A stretch of DNA of 41,527 bases from Bacteroidales bacterium (GCA_021740645.1 JAIOZL010000043.1:1-41527); one strand, 5' to 3'; shown: positions 9,933-19,334, counted from the stretch's first letter. Notes: generated from the letters alone by a model not told the origin. A program made the numbers and translations.

Positions 9933-11036
9933 ATGAATTCAATTAAAAACTCCATTCTTATCGTTGACGATAACCAGGAAAATATTAAAGTACTGGTTAT
10001 TGCGCTTTCCGAAAAGGATTATAACTTAACAGTGGCATTTAATGGTAAAGATGCCCTTGAGATCCTTAATTATACACCCATCGATTTAGTCCTGCTGGAT
10101 GTAATGATGCCTGGCATGGATGGTTTTGAAGTATGCAAAAGAATGAAAGCAGACGAGAAAATGAAACACATTCCTGTTATTTTCATCACTGCACTTACCG
10201 AAACATCAAGTATCGTAAACGGATTTGAAGTTGGAGGTGTAGATTATATTACCAAGCCTTTCAAGAAAGAAGAACTTTTTGCAAGGGTAAATACCCAGTT
10301 GGAACTCCAGAACAATAAGAAAAGCCTGAATGAAAAAACAATCAAACTGGAGCAAACCATTGAGTCGCGCGATAAGCTTTATGCTGTAATTGCGCATGAC
10401 CTGCGGTCTCCATTAGCAAATATTAAAAGCATATTATTTGCGCTTACCGAAGGCGGAATTGACCAGGAGAGTTTTGATTCATTGGTAGGAATGCTTTTAT
10501 CAAGCACCAATGAAACCTATGACTTGCTGGAGAACCTGTTATATTGGTCGAAGAACCAGTTAAACAAACTTGAACCCAATAAGGAAGTATTCAATGTGGG
10601 CGAGGTGATTAATGAAACACTGAATCTTTTGAAGCCTAATGCCGACAAAAAAGGTATCTCACTTGAATGCTTAAGTAATGGTAATGTTTTTTGCAATGCC
10701 GACAGGAATATGATGAAGACAGTGCTGAGAAATCTCACATCCAATGCCATAAAATTTACACCCAAAGACGGTAAGATCATGCTCTCCGGACACAGGGATG
10801 ACAAACAAATAAAATTCACTGTGGAGGATACGGGTGTAGGGATTACTGAAGAAAACATTCAAAAATTGTTCGATAAAAATTCCAATTTTACTACATACGG
10901 AACCGATAGTGAGAAAGGCAGTGGATTGGGACTCAAACTTACATTTGAATTCGTGAACCAGCACAACGGAAACATACTGGTTGAAAGCACACCTGGATCA
11001 GGAAGTAAATTTGATGTGGTATTGCCCCAGGATTAG
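9933..11036 (+). CDS. Receiver-histidine kinase (REC-HisKA-HATPase)
   Basis: This protein of about 367 aa begins with a receiver domain: an acidic pair in ILIVDDNQEN, phospho-acceptor Asp56 in LLDVMMPGMDG, and Lys in DYITKPF. A coiled linker of about 25 residues leads to a HisKA domain with His155 (IAHDLRSPLAN) and a HATPase_c domain (NLTSNAIKF, DTGVGI, GSGLGLKL). It has no membrane segment. This layout lets an upstream phosphorelay modulate kinase activity through the receiver. It could accept phosphate from the hybrid kinases and pass it to the small regulator encoded next (inference). An in-frame TTG at 9909 would add eight residues, but ATG at 9933 places the receiver strand beta1 at the usual distance from the start. 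Confidence 0.9.
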   Translation: MNSIKNSILIVDDNQENIKVLVIALSEKDYNLTVAFNGKDALEILNYTPIDLVLLDVMMPGMDGFEVCKRMKADEKMKHIPVIFITALTETSSIVNGFEVGGVDYITKPFKKEELFARVNTQLELQNNKKSLNEKTIKLEQTIESRDKLYAVIAHDLRSPLANIKSILFALTEGGIDQESFDSLVGMLLSSTNETYDLLENLLYWSKNQLNKLEPNKEVFNVGEVINETLNLLKPNADKKGISLECLSNGNVFCNADRNMMKTVLRNLTSNAIKFTPKDGKIMLSGHRDDKQIKFTVEDTGVGITEENIQKLFDKNSNFTTYGTDSEKGSGLGLKLTFEFVNQHNGNILVESTPGSGSKFDVVLPQD

Positions 11037-11118
11037 ATTTCAAAAAAGTTTAAGGAATAATTTAAAAAATAAAACAATAATAAATAATTACCGTAGAAAC
11101 AATAAACCCATTTCTATT

Positions 11119-11487
11119 ATGAAAAAAACAGTATTAATTTTAGATGACAAGCATGAGATTCGAAATCTCCTGAACATGTATTTGTCAAAAGACTATAATG
11201 TAGTTGCCTTTCCAAATGGCCTTGAAGCAATTAACTGGCTTCAAGAGGGCAACATCCCCGATGGAATTATTTCAGATATCAATATGCCTGAAGTTGATGG
11301 CAGGGAATTTCTGGGAATGATTAAAACCTCCGGGGCCTTTAAAACAATCCCTATTATCATGCTTTCAAGCATCCAGAATTCAGATGAGCGAATAAAACTG
11401 CTCGATATGGGGGCAAATGATTATATGATCAAGCCTTTTAATCCTGCAGAATTAAAGGTCAGACTGGCCAAGATTATTAACAATTAA
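11119..11487 (+). CDS. Single-domain response regulator (CheY-like)
   Basis: This 122-aa stand-alone receiver has an acidic pair (LILDDKHE), Asp53 (GIISDINMPEVDG), Ser in IMLSS and Lys in DYMIKPF, so it looks competent for phosphorylation. It has no output domain. It lies 82 bp after the receiver-kinase and 11 bp before the sugar transferase with a pseudo-receiver. It aligns position by position with that pseudo-receiver (Asp53 opposite Glu52), which suggests ancient duplication or a direct partner relation (inference). The longer open frame reaching back to 10981 overlaps the kinase gene. ATG at 11119, after TCTATT, is the sensible start. Confidence 0.9.
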   Translation: MKKTVLILDDKHEIRNLLNMYLSKDYNVVAFPNGLEAINWLQEGNIPDGIISDINMPEVDGREFLGMIKTSGAFKTIPIIMLSSIQNSDERIKLLDMGANDYMIKPFNPAELKVRLAKIINN

Positions 11488-11498
11488 AACCATCAATT

Positions 11499-12659
11499 AT
11501 GGATTCCTTAAATGGTGTATACATTGGAACGAATGGTATACAGTTAAACGCTGTACGTGAAAGTTTTAAAGAAGCAGAAATTAAAGATTTTACTGTAGGC
11601 TCAAAAAGCATGCTGTATTTTGCCAAAAATAAAATCGACTTTATTATTATCGAAATTACAGCAGTGGATAAATCTATTAAACGATTTTTAGCTTTGTTAA
11701 GAGCTGCTGCTAAAATCAGAGACCTGGTGATCATCCTTATGGTGCGAAAAGAAAACATATCAGCCAATAGTGTTTATTTGTCACTTGGAGCTGATGACAT
11801 CTATAGCCTTCTAACCAGCGGCGATGTGATTAAAAAAAGGATAATGAAGTTAATTGAATTGAAAGAACGAACTGCGCATCATAAAACAGCAAGTCATAAA
11901 TTCAAATTCAGAATCCCAATTGTTAAGCGAGTATTTGATATCCTTGTGGCCAGCACGGCGCTTATCGTTTTATCCCCGGTATTTCTCGTTACAGCAATTC
12001 TTATTAAACGAGAATCAAAGGGACCCGTTTTTTATTCTTCAAAAAGGGTTGGTACCGGTTTCAGGATATTTAATTTTTATAAGTTTCGATCGATGGATTT
12101 GAATGCGGATAAACGAATTCATGAATTTAAAAACCTGAATCAATATGCCTCACAAAACGCAGTAACAAAGAAAACTGCTCAAGGGATTAACATTAAGCAT
12201 CCTTTAGTTACTGAAGATGGTTACCTGGTTAATGATAAAGGAATTATTACCGAAGAAAAATTTATTCAGTCAAAATTAACTGATGTGGACGTATCTTTTG
12301 TAAAGATAAAAGACGACCCAAGAGTAACAAAAGTGGGAAGGTTTATACGCAATACCAGCATTGATGAATTACCTCAGTTGATCAATGTTTTAAAAGGTGA
12401 TATGTCCATCGTTGGAAACAGGCCCATCCCTCTTTATGAAGCTGAAATGCTTACCACAGACCAATGGATAGAACGTTTCATTGCACCAGCCGGATTAACC
12501 GGACTTTGGCAGGTTGAGAAAAGAGCCAAAAGTGAAGAAATGTCCCCGGATGAAAGGAAAATGCTTGACAATGAATATGCAAGATCATACACTTTCTGGA
12601 AAGATATCCAGATCATATTCAGGACATTCCGGGCATTATTCCAATCCGAATCCGTTTAA
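11499..12659 (+). CDS. Pseudo-receiver fused to an undecaprenyl-phosphate sugar transferase
   Basis: Residues 1 to about 122 fold like a receiver (strand, IDFIIIEIT, IILMV, GADDIY) but lack the acidic pair and the conserved Lys, and have Glu52 at the phospho-Asp position. A basic linker leads to a membrane segment (about 148-170) and a bacterial sugar transferase domain: KFRSMD at 195-200, DPRVTKVGRFIR, SIDELPQLINVLKGDMSIVG and GLTGLWQV near 332-339. This family (WcaJ/ExoY-like) loads the first sugar-phosphate onto undecaprenyl phosphate at the inner membrane. The segment between KFRSMD and DPRV is about 70 residues, longer than in short family members. As the first structural gene of the polysaccharide locus, and 11 bp after a response regulator, it may be controlled by protein contact (inference). 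Confidence 0.9.
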   Translation: MDSLNGVYIGTNGIQLNAVRESFKEAEIKDFTVGSKSMLYFAKNKIDFIIIEITAVDKSIKRFLALLRAAAKIRDLVIILMVRKENISANSVYLSLGADDIYSLLTSGDVIKKRIMKLIELKERTAHHKTASHKFKFRIPIVKRVFDILVASTALIVLSPVFLVTAILIKRESKGPVFYSSKRVGTGFRIFNFYKFRSMDLNADKRIHEFKNLNQYASQNAVTKKTAQGINIKHPLVTEDGYLVNDKGIITEEKFIQSKLTDVDVSFVKIKDDPRVTKVGRFIRNTSIDELPQLINVLKGDMSIVGNRPIPLYEAEMLTTDQWIERFIAPAGLTGLWQVEKRAKSEEMSPDERKMLDNEYARSYTFWKDIQIIFRTFRALFQSESV

Positions 12660-12705
12660 GCAATTTAAACCAGAATATAAGTTTCAGTTATTAAACTGAA
12701 AATGG

Positions 12706-13449
12706 ATGGCAAAAACAATGAAATATATAGCAAGCATATTGCTCATCATTTTAAGCTCATGCATTTATTCACAGGTTAACCTTCCTGGCAATAATACTTT
12801 GCAAAAGCTACAACCCCCTTTGTTTTTACCTCCAATGGACACCCTGATTGAAGCAGCAAAAGACAATTCGGCATTCTACGCCTATTATCTTGAAGAAATA
12901 AAAGTCAAACAACAGGAATTGAAGATTACATTAAAAGAGTGGTTCGACTATGTTTCATTTGATGGGATTTATGGTTACGGAATGTATGATCAACTGCTCA
13001 CGAATCAATCAGCATTTGTTTCGGAATATAGCGAGCTTACCAATGGCCAGCAAGTCCGCTACTACGCCGGCTTATCTGCCAGGTTACCTCTTTCAGCAGT
13101 TTTTCAAAGAAATAACAATAAAAATGTTGCAAGATTCAACTATAATAAGGCACAACATGAAGCCGATAAAATTAAACAGGAAATTGCCAATTTAGTCATC
13201 GAAAAGTACTTCGAGACACTGAATGCCTACAGTACACTTATTGTTCGGATTAATTCCTATGAAACCTATAAAATGCATATGAGTAAATCTGAAAAAGAAT
13301 TTGGTGATGGGAAAATTTCTCTTGTAGACTATACCGTGGTCAGCATGAATTTAAACAAGTCGCAACTTGAGTTTGAAACAGCCTCAAATGAATTAAACCT
13401 TAAGCTGGCTCAACTTGAATTGCTCACAGGAATCAAACTAACACATTAG
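12706..13449 (+). CDS. Half-length TolC-like outer-membrane protein
   Basis: This 247-aa protein has an N-terminal signal (KYIASILLIILSSC). LSSC fits a lipobox, so it may be a lipoprotein; signal peptidase I cleavage after IYS is an alternative. The rest resembles one repeat of a TolC/OEP protein: a beta-strand-rich part (YYAGLSARLPLSAVF), then two long helices ending in the typical LNLKLAQLELLTGI. Normal TolC proteins have two such repeats in about 450 aa, so this is half length without visible frame damage. It stops 3 bp before the Wzc-like gene. No Wza/SLBB export gene is present in the window, so it may be the outer-membrane partner for polysaccharide export (inference). Confidence 0.75.
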   Translation: MAKTMKYIASILLIILSSCIYSQVNLPGNNTLQKLQPPLFLPPMDTLIEAAKDNSAFYAYYLEEIKVKQQELKITLKEWFDYVSFDGIYGYGMYDQLLTNQSAFVSEYSELTNGQQVRYYAGLSARLPLSAVFQRNNNKNVARFNYNKAQHEADKIKQEIANLVIEKYFETLNAYSTLIVRINSYETYKMHMSKSEKEFGDGKISLVDYTVVSMNLNKSQLEFETASNELNLKLAQLELLTGIKLTH

Positions 13450-13452
13450 GAA

Positions 13453-15585
13453 ATGTTAAGCTTGCTAGATTTTTTAAAGATTATAAGAGCCAATATCTTA
13501 ATACTGGTTTTGATCCCAATAATTCTGGGTACAACGGTGTACCTTCTCATTAAAGATGGCCCGCAAACCTATGTGACCACCGCTAAGGTATACACAGGTA
13601 TTGCTTCAGGATATTCCATCGAATCACAACAAAACAGCTCCTTTAATTTCTTTGCCATAAATAATGCATTTGATAATCTTATCGATTTAATTAAATCGAG
13701 GAGCACTATGGAAGAAACTGCATTAAAACTTTATGCACTTCACCTTACCCAGGAAAAACCGCAACTTCCCATAATTACTTTTAATTCATTTAATGAATTA
13801 AAGTTGCAAACGCCACAGGAAGTTTACAAATTAGTAAACAGGAATTCAGCTGAGCAAACATATGAGAACCTAAATAATTTTAAAAACCATGATGAGTCAA
13901 ATCATGTGTATAAACTCATCCAGCTTAACGATCCTCATTATAGTTACAATGCCGTTTCAAAAATAAAAGTAAAAAGAGTAGCTAACAGTGATATGATTGA
14001 AATCAGCTTTGAATCGGACGATCCGGCAATATGTTTTCAAACTGTAAAGATTCTGATGGAAACTTTTATTCAGAATTATTCTGATTTAAAAGCAAATCAA
14101 ACAGATGCCGTAGTAAAATATTTTCAGGCTCAATTAGATATTGCATACAGCAAATTGCACGACTCAGAACAGAAACTGCTCAATTTCAATATGGAAAACA
14201 GGATTATCAACTACTATGAACAATCCAAACATATTGCTTCGGAGAAAGAAAAATTCCAGATTGAGCGGCAGGACGTGATGCTTGAATTGGTAGCCGCTGA
14301 ATCGGTTATTAAAAACCTGGAAAACAACTTAGATTCTAAGGCTAAGCTCAAATTGCAGGGAAATCATATTATGAAGATGAGGCAAAAACTTAGCGACCTG
14401 AATAGTAAAATTGCGAGAATAAAATACATTACACAAAATGATTCAATAAGAGGCACAGACAGCCTGGCAATCTGGGAAAATGAAACCAACAAAATAAAAA
14501 CAAAACTTCAGTTTGCAGTAGATTCTTTACACTTTTATGAAAATACCAAACAGGGTATCCAGGTAGATCATATCATCGACAATTGGCTTGATAATGTAAT
14601 TTCTTATGAAGAATCCAAAGCAAAGCTAAATGCTTTAAAATTCAGAAGCATTGAATTAGATTCTACCATCAGGCATTATGCACCACTGGGCGCAAATATG
14701 AAAAAAATCGAAAGGGAGATAGATGTAGTGGAAAGGGAATACCTTTCATTATTACACAGTCTCAGCCTGGCCAAACTAAAACAACAAAACCTTGAATTAT
14801 CATCCAATATAAAGGTAGTGGATCCTCCGGTTTTACCCATAAAACCATTGCCTTCAAAAACCAAATTCATGATCATTGCAACTGTCCTTGGAGGATTTGT
14901 AATGAGCCTGGCATTTATCATTTTAATTAAGTTTTTTGATACAACACTCCAAAATATAAAACGAAGCGAAAAAATAATTGGACTTAAACCCATAGGTGAT
15001 TATCCTCTTTTTAACCCAAAAAGGCCTGACAATTATTTGATTGAGGAAGTAAAAAAACGCGCAACAAATGCCATAACAAATAACCTGCTTAACGAGTGCA
15101 AGCGCAACGAAATGAAAACCTATAAAATTGGGTTTATCAGCAATTACGACCAGGAGGGTAAAGGTACGATTATGACCGAACTCATTGATAATTTAACAAA
15201 TGACGGACATGATGTAAAATTCATTGAAAATAGTGAAGAAGCCTATAGTGGAATGAATATCAACATCAACCCCAACATTATAACTTTCATTATGCGTGAA
15301 TTCCCCGGATTAATGAATCGATTGTTGCCCCATGAATTGTATAACAAATATGATTTTATATGTTACATCATTCGTGCTGACCGGGGTTGGAGCCGGGCCG
15401 ATAAAAACATGCTCAAAATGATCCGTTCTTTTACAAAAACCGATATGGGCTATATACTGAATGCAGTCAAATTGGAGGAGATGGGTGACTTTACAGGCCA
15501 GTTACCTAAGAGAAGATCAAAGTTACGTCGTTTGTTTAAGCGTATTGTTATGTTCAGATTTTATGAAAGATTCCAGGAGAATTAA
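13453..15585 (+). CDS. Wzc-like polysaccharide chain-length protein with degenerate kinase domain
   Basis: This 710-aa inner-membrane protein has the Wzz/Wzc layout: a first membrane helix at about 14-33, a long periplasmic coiled-coil region (about 34-470) and a second helix at about 472-496, preceded by the proline-rich VVDPPVLPIKPLP. Residues 555-700 correspond to a bacterial tyrosine kinase (BY-kinase) domain. The Walker A region reads DQEGKGT (566-572), with Gly where the family has Thr/Ser after Lys570. The Walker A'/B acidic motifs are not recognisable, and there is no C-terminal Tyr cluster; the tail is basic instead. It probably still organises polymer length and export but is likely a pseudokinase. 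It lies 3 bp after the TolC-like gene. Confidence 0.85.
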   Translation: MLSLLDFLKIIRANILILVLIPIILGTTVYLLIKDGPQTYVTTAKVYTGIASGYSIESQQNSSFNFFAINNAFDNLIDLIKSRSTMEETALKLYALHLTQEKPQLPIITFNSFNELKLQTPQEVYKLVNRNSAEQTYENLNNFKNHDESNHVYKLIQLNDPHYSYNAVSKIKVKRVANSDMIEISFESDDPAICFQTVKILMETFIQNYSDLKANQTDAVVKYFQAQLDIAYSKLHDSEQKLLNFNMENRIINYYEQSKHIASEKEKFQIERQDVMLELVAAESVIKNLENNLDSKAKLKLQGNHIMKMRQKLSDLNSKIARIKYITQNDSIRGTDSLAIWENETNKIKTKLQFAVDSLHFYENTKQGIQVDHIIDNWLDNVISYEESKAKLNALKFRSIELDSTIRHYAPLGANMKKIEREIDVVEREYLSLLHSLSLAKLKQQNLELSSNIKVVDPPVLPIKPLPSKTKFMIIATVLGGFVMSLAFIILIKFFDTTLQNIKRSEKIIGLKPIGDYPLFNPKRPDNYLIEEVKKRATNAITNNLLNECKRNEMKTYKIGFISNYDQEGKGTIMTELIDNLTNDGHDVKFIENSEEAYSGMNININPNIITFIMREFPGLMNRLLPHELYNKYDFICYIIRADRGWSRADKNMLKMIRSFTKTDMGYILNAVKLEEMGDFTGQLPKRRSKLRRLFKRIVMFRFYERFQEN

Positions 15586-15614
15586 GCTCTTTTGACTCAA
15601 CTATAAGGGCAATT

Positions 15615-16976
15615 ATGAAAAACATTTTCAAAAAAATACTTAGAGAAAAAAATATTCAATCATTAGGCACAAATGTATTTGTTGCGGCCGTCAATCTTGC
15701 TACATTTTTGCTTTTGGTGCGTTCGCTTACCAAAGAAGAATTTGGAGAATGGGTAGTTTTTATTACCGCCGCTACCCTACTCGACCTGGTCAGGTTTGGA
15801 TTAACCCGCAGGGCAATTGTACACTTTATTTCTTCGGGGAATAAAGAATTTTCCGATGGGTTCAACGGAAGTGGCTTTACCATTGATCTTTTACTCTCAT
15901 TTATAGTGGCCGTTCTATTCATAGGTATTTATTTTATTTTGCCTTCAACTATTTTAGGGGCTTATAGCTACTTGTTTCTTTATTATCCTTTTCTCGCATT
16001 GGCTAACTTTGGTTGGAATAATGCCATTGCTGTTCAGCAATCTGAGCAACGATTCGACAGAATATTGATTTTCCGTCTTCTTGTTTTTGTGCCTTTCTTA
16101 ATCTTTGTTGCAATAAATAAAGCTTTCTTTCACCTGGGTATTGAACCAATTATAATAGCTTCCATTAGTACAAATGCTTTAGCAAGTTTAGTGGCGACAA
16201 TCTTTAAATGGAATGGTTGGGATTTAATCAGGAACTCGACTTCAGAGGTTATAAAGAAAATTTTAAACTACGGAAAATATACTTTGCTCACAAGCACAGG
16301 AAGTAGTCTGTTAAGAAGTGCCGATGCTTTAATCATTGGCATGTCAGCAGTTTTGGGACCAACGGGAGTGGCCATTTATGCCATTCCTTTTAAGATAATT
16401 GATCTGATCCAAATGCCCTTAAGCGCTTTTATGGCAACAGCTATTCCTAAGCTTTCGAAATATTATCTGCAAAATGCGATAGATAAATTTAAAATTACCC
16501 TTTACACTTATACCGGGGCTGTGAGTATTCTATTTATCCCTGTAATTCTGCTTAGTATCATTTTCTCAAAATATCTATTATTTTTGTTTGCCGGCCAGGA
16601 TTATGCTGATTCATACGGGCAAATGCTGTTCATTTTTTATGTGGTTCTTTTATACGGATTAATACTGCCTTTTGACAGGTTTACCGGGGTTGCTCTGGAT
16701 TCATCTGAGTTACCAGATAAAAATGCTCTTAAGGTATACGTTATGCTTGGACTAAACCTAATTGGTAACATTATTGCCGTTTTTGTTTTTGAATCGCTTA
16801 TCCTTGTTGCCGTGGTTTCCGTTTTATTTACAATAGCAGGTTGTTACATCGGCTGGCATTTCCTGAATAAAAAATTCAAATTAGAAATCCGAAATATATT
16901 CAGTAAGGGTTTACAGTTTTACATTGATCTTTTTCATTCAGCAATTAATTTAAAATCTGAACTTAAAGCCAGATAA
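15615..16976 (+). CDS. Polysaccharide flippase (Wzx-like, MOP superfamily)
   Basis: This 453-aa, highly hydrophobic protein has about 12-14 predicted membrane helices. It starts with the typical amphipathic N-terminus and the pattern ATFLLLVRSLTKEEFGEWV found in RfbX/Wzx-type flippases. It would move undecaprenyl-linked repeat units across the inner membrane. It lies between the chain-length gene and the polymerase gene, the classic order for Wzx/Wzy loci. ATG at 15615 follows GGCAATT. No specific substrate can be read from the sequence. Confidence 0.88.
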   Translation: MKNIFKKILREKNIQSLGTNVFVAAVNLATFLLLVRSLTKEEFGEWVVFITAATLLDLVRFGLTRRAIVHFISSGNKEFSDGFNGSGFTIDLLLSFIVAVLFIGIYFILPSTILGAYSYLFLYYPFLALANFGWNNAIAVQQSEQRFDRILIFRLLVFVPFLIFVAINKAFFHLGIEPIIIASISTNALASLVATIFKWNGWDLIRNSTSEVIKKILNYGKYTLLTSTGSSLLRSADALIIGMSAVLGPTGVAIYAIPFKIIDLIQMPLSAFMATAIPKLSKYYLQNAIDKFKITLYTYTGAVSILFIPVILLSIIFSKYLLFLFAGQDYADSYGQMLFIFYVVLLYGLILPFDRFTGVALDSSELPDKNALKVYVMLGLNLIGNIIAVFVFESLILVAVVSVLFTIAGCYIGWHFLNKKFKLEIRNIFSKGLQFYIDLFHSAINLKSELKAR

Positions 16977-16981
16977 GCCTC

Positions 16982-18442
16982 ATGGGACAAACCCTCGACA
17001 TAAAAAAAATATTTTCTGTCCTTGCCCTAATAGCTGGCGCACTTGTCCTTGCATTTCTTATTGCAAAAAAAGGAATTCTTATCGCCATTATAGGTGCTTT
17101 GGTTCCCCTGTTGATAATCTATATTGCAAGTGTTTTTAAGCGTCCACAAATAGGCTTATGGACCGCTTTTATCCTAAATTATTTTGTCCTGGGAATCACC
17201 CGTTACCTTCCAGCTCCATTAGGGCTTGCTATAGATTCTCTTCTCGTTTTGACAATTCTGGCAATTTTCTTTCAATACTTTTACGATCGTGAGGTTTGGA
17301 ATAAATCAAGGACAAAATTAACGGTAGTTGCTTTTATATGGTTTGGCTATGCATTGTTCCAACTTGTAAATCCGGAAACGCTAAGCCGGGAGGCCTGGTT
17401 TTATGCTATGCGTGGTGTGGCTCTCTATATGGTATTGGTTATTCCCTTAACATTTATCTTGTTTGATCGGTACAAGGACTTCAATATCTATCTTCACCTT
17501 TGGATAGTTTTCGCTCTTTTAGGTTTTATAAAAGGGATGATGCAGAAAACCATAGGGCCTGACCCCTGGGAGCAAGCCTGGTTAGATGGTGGAGGAGCCC
17601 TTACCCATATATTGTTCGGGAAACTCAGGATATTTTCATTTTTCTCCGATGCGGGCCAGTATGGTGCAGCCATGGGGCATGTAGGAATAGTAATGCTGGT
17701 GATTGCAATAAATGGCCGCTCCATTAAAGAAAAAATTTTTTATGGTGTACCTGCGGGCTTATTTATTTTCGGGATGATGACATCAGGAACCCGCGGAGCA
17801 ATTGCTGTACTAGCTGCAGGCTTTGTTATCTACCTGATCTTAACTAAAAATATTAGGATGATTACCATTGGGGGGATAGTAGGCTTGTTAATAATAATTT
17901 TTTTCAAATTTACCACTATTGGAAATGCAAATTATGAAATTCGGAGGATGCGTACCGGATTCGATAGTGACAATCCTTCTTTACAAACCCGAATTACAAA
18001 TCAGAAAAAATTAAGAACCTATTTATCCACACGTCCCTTTGGAGGAGGAATTGGTTCTTCTGGTAACTGGGGCCAGCGTTTTACTCCAAATACTTTTTTA
18101 GCGAATACCCCAACAGATAGCTGGTACGTTATGATTTGGGCTGAACAAGGCGTTATAGGGCTTTATCTTCATCTGGGAATTCTGTTTTTCATCTTAATCC
18201 GTTCATCTTATGTTATTATGTTCAGGATAAAGGACCCATGGCTCAAAGCCAAAATGCAGGGAATAACGGCAGGTTTAGCGGGGGTTATGGCTGCTTCATA
18301 TGGCAATGGAGTTTTGGGCCAAATGCCAACCGGGATCATTCTGTACATGGGAATGGCATTCCTTTTTCTGGGGCCAAAGTTTGACCTGGAAATAACGAAA
18401 AAAACCACCAAAACGAAAACCTTTTATTTAACAATTAAGTAA
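16982..18442 (+). CDS. O-antigen ligase/Wzy-type polymerase
   Basis: This 486-aa membrane protein has about 12 hydrophobic segments and a large central loop (about 340-385). The stretch MTSGTRGAIAVLAAG near residues 262-276 is the hallmark of the Wzy_C/O-antigen ligase (WaaL-like) family. It would polymerise or ligate flipped repeat units at the periplasmic face. It starts 5 bp after the flippase stop. Polymerase and ligase cannot be told apart by sequence. The neighbours (Wzx, Wzc-like) favour polymerase. Confidence 0.83.
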   Translation: MGQTLDIKKIFSVLALIAGALVLAFLIAKKGILIAIIGALVPLLIIYIASVFKRPQIGLWTAFILNYFVLGITRYLPAPLGLAIDSLLVLTILAIFFQYFYDREVWNKSRTKLTVVAFIWFGYALFQLVNPETLSREAWFYAMRGVALYMVLVIPLTFILFDRYKDFNIYLHLWIVFALLGFIKGMMQKTIGPDPWEQAWLDGGGALTHILFGKLRIFSFFSDAGQYGAAMGHVGIVMLVIAINGRSIKEKIFYGVPAGLFIFGMMTSGTRGAIAVLAAGFVIYLILTKNIRMITIGGIVGLLIIIFFKFTTIGNANYEIRRMRTGFDSDNPSLQTRITNQKKLRTYLSTRPFGGGIGSSGNWGQRFTPNTFLANTPTDSWYVMIWAEQGVIGLYLHLGILFFILIRSSYVIMFRIKDPWLKAKMQGITAGLAGVMAASYGNGVLGQMPTGIILYMGMAFLFLGPKFDLEITKKTTKTKTFYLTIK

Positions 18443-18470
18443 AAGTACAAGACCCAACAACATTCGAATT

Positions 18471-19334
18471 ATGACTTCTTTTACTGTGCCCAAAAGTATA
18501 AAGAAACATTTTTTTGGTTATCAATCATTTGATGAAATTCCTGAAAGTGTTTTTAAGGAAATCTCAGCGAAATGCAAGGAAATCCATAGTAAACCTCCCC
18601 TTGTTTCAATTGTAGCTATTGCATATAATGAAGAACAGAATGTATTACGGTGCATTTCTTCACTTGCTGCTCAGAAAACAAAAATTCCTTATGAAATCAT
18701 CATTGTAAACAATAACTCAACGGATAATACCCAGGATATCATCGATAAATGCAATGTTTTTTCAGTAATAGAAACCAACAAGGGACCGGGATTTGCCAGA
18801 CAGGCAGGAATGAATGTTGCTCGTGGACGATTTCATCTTACGGCAGACGCCGACTCGGTTTACCCTGCCACATATGTACAATCGATGTACAAAAAATTAA
18901 ACAAGAAAAATATAATTGGCGTTTTCGGAACCTATTCATTTATTCCCGAGCAAAACAGGACAAGGTTTGAATTTGCCTGCTATGAGATGTTTAGAAATAT
19001 CGCAGTAAGGCTTAGATCCATTAAGCGCCCTGAACTGGTTATCGGAGGAGCTTGTTTTGGATTTCAAACGGATTTGGGTAGATTAGAAGGATGGCGAACA
19101 GATATTAAAAGAGGAGAAGATGGCAGCATGCTTTCGAACCTTAAAAAATATGGGAAAGTAAAATTCTCTCAATCAAATAAAATAAAAGTATGGACTTCTG
19201 CAAGAACAATCATCCAGGATGGCAATTTTATGGAAATGGCCAAGCTCAGGATTAAAAGAGAGTTCGCCAGAATTCATGAATATTTTTATCGCCCACAAAA
19301 AGTATACGCAAACAAGGAAGATAATCTATTATAA
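18471..19334 (+). CDS. Family 2 glycosyltransferase
   Basis: This 287-aa cytosolic GT-A enzyme opens its fold with VSIVAIAYNEEQNV (about 45-58), then EIIIVNNNSTDNT. The metal/nucleotide-binding DxD-type motif is TADADS (124-129, Asp126 and Asp128). RGEDGSM in the second half matches the catalytic-base region. It adds one sugar to the lipid-linked repeat unit; donor and linkage cannot be predicted. The start ATG has the AATT context. The ugd gene follows after 16 bp. Confidence 0.87.
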   Translation: MTSFTVPKSIKKHFFGYQSFDEIPESVFKEISAKCKEIHSKPPLVSIVAIAYNEEQNVLRCISSLAAQKTKIPYEIIIVNNNSTDNTQDIIDKCNVFSVIETNKGPGFARQAGMNVARGRFHLTADADSVYPATYVQSMYKKLNKKNIIGVFGTYSFIPEQNRTRFEFACYEMFRNIAVRLRSIKRPELVIGGACFGFQTDLGRLEGWRTDIKRGEDGSMLSNLKKYGKVKFSQSNKIKVWTSARTIIQDGNFMEMAKLRIKREFARIHEYFYRPQKVYANKEDNLL

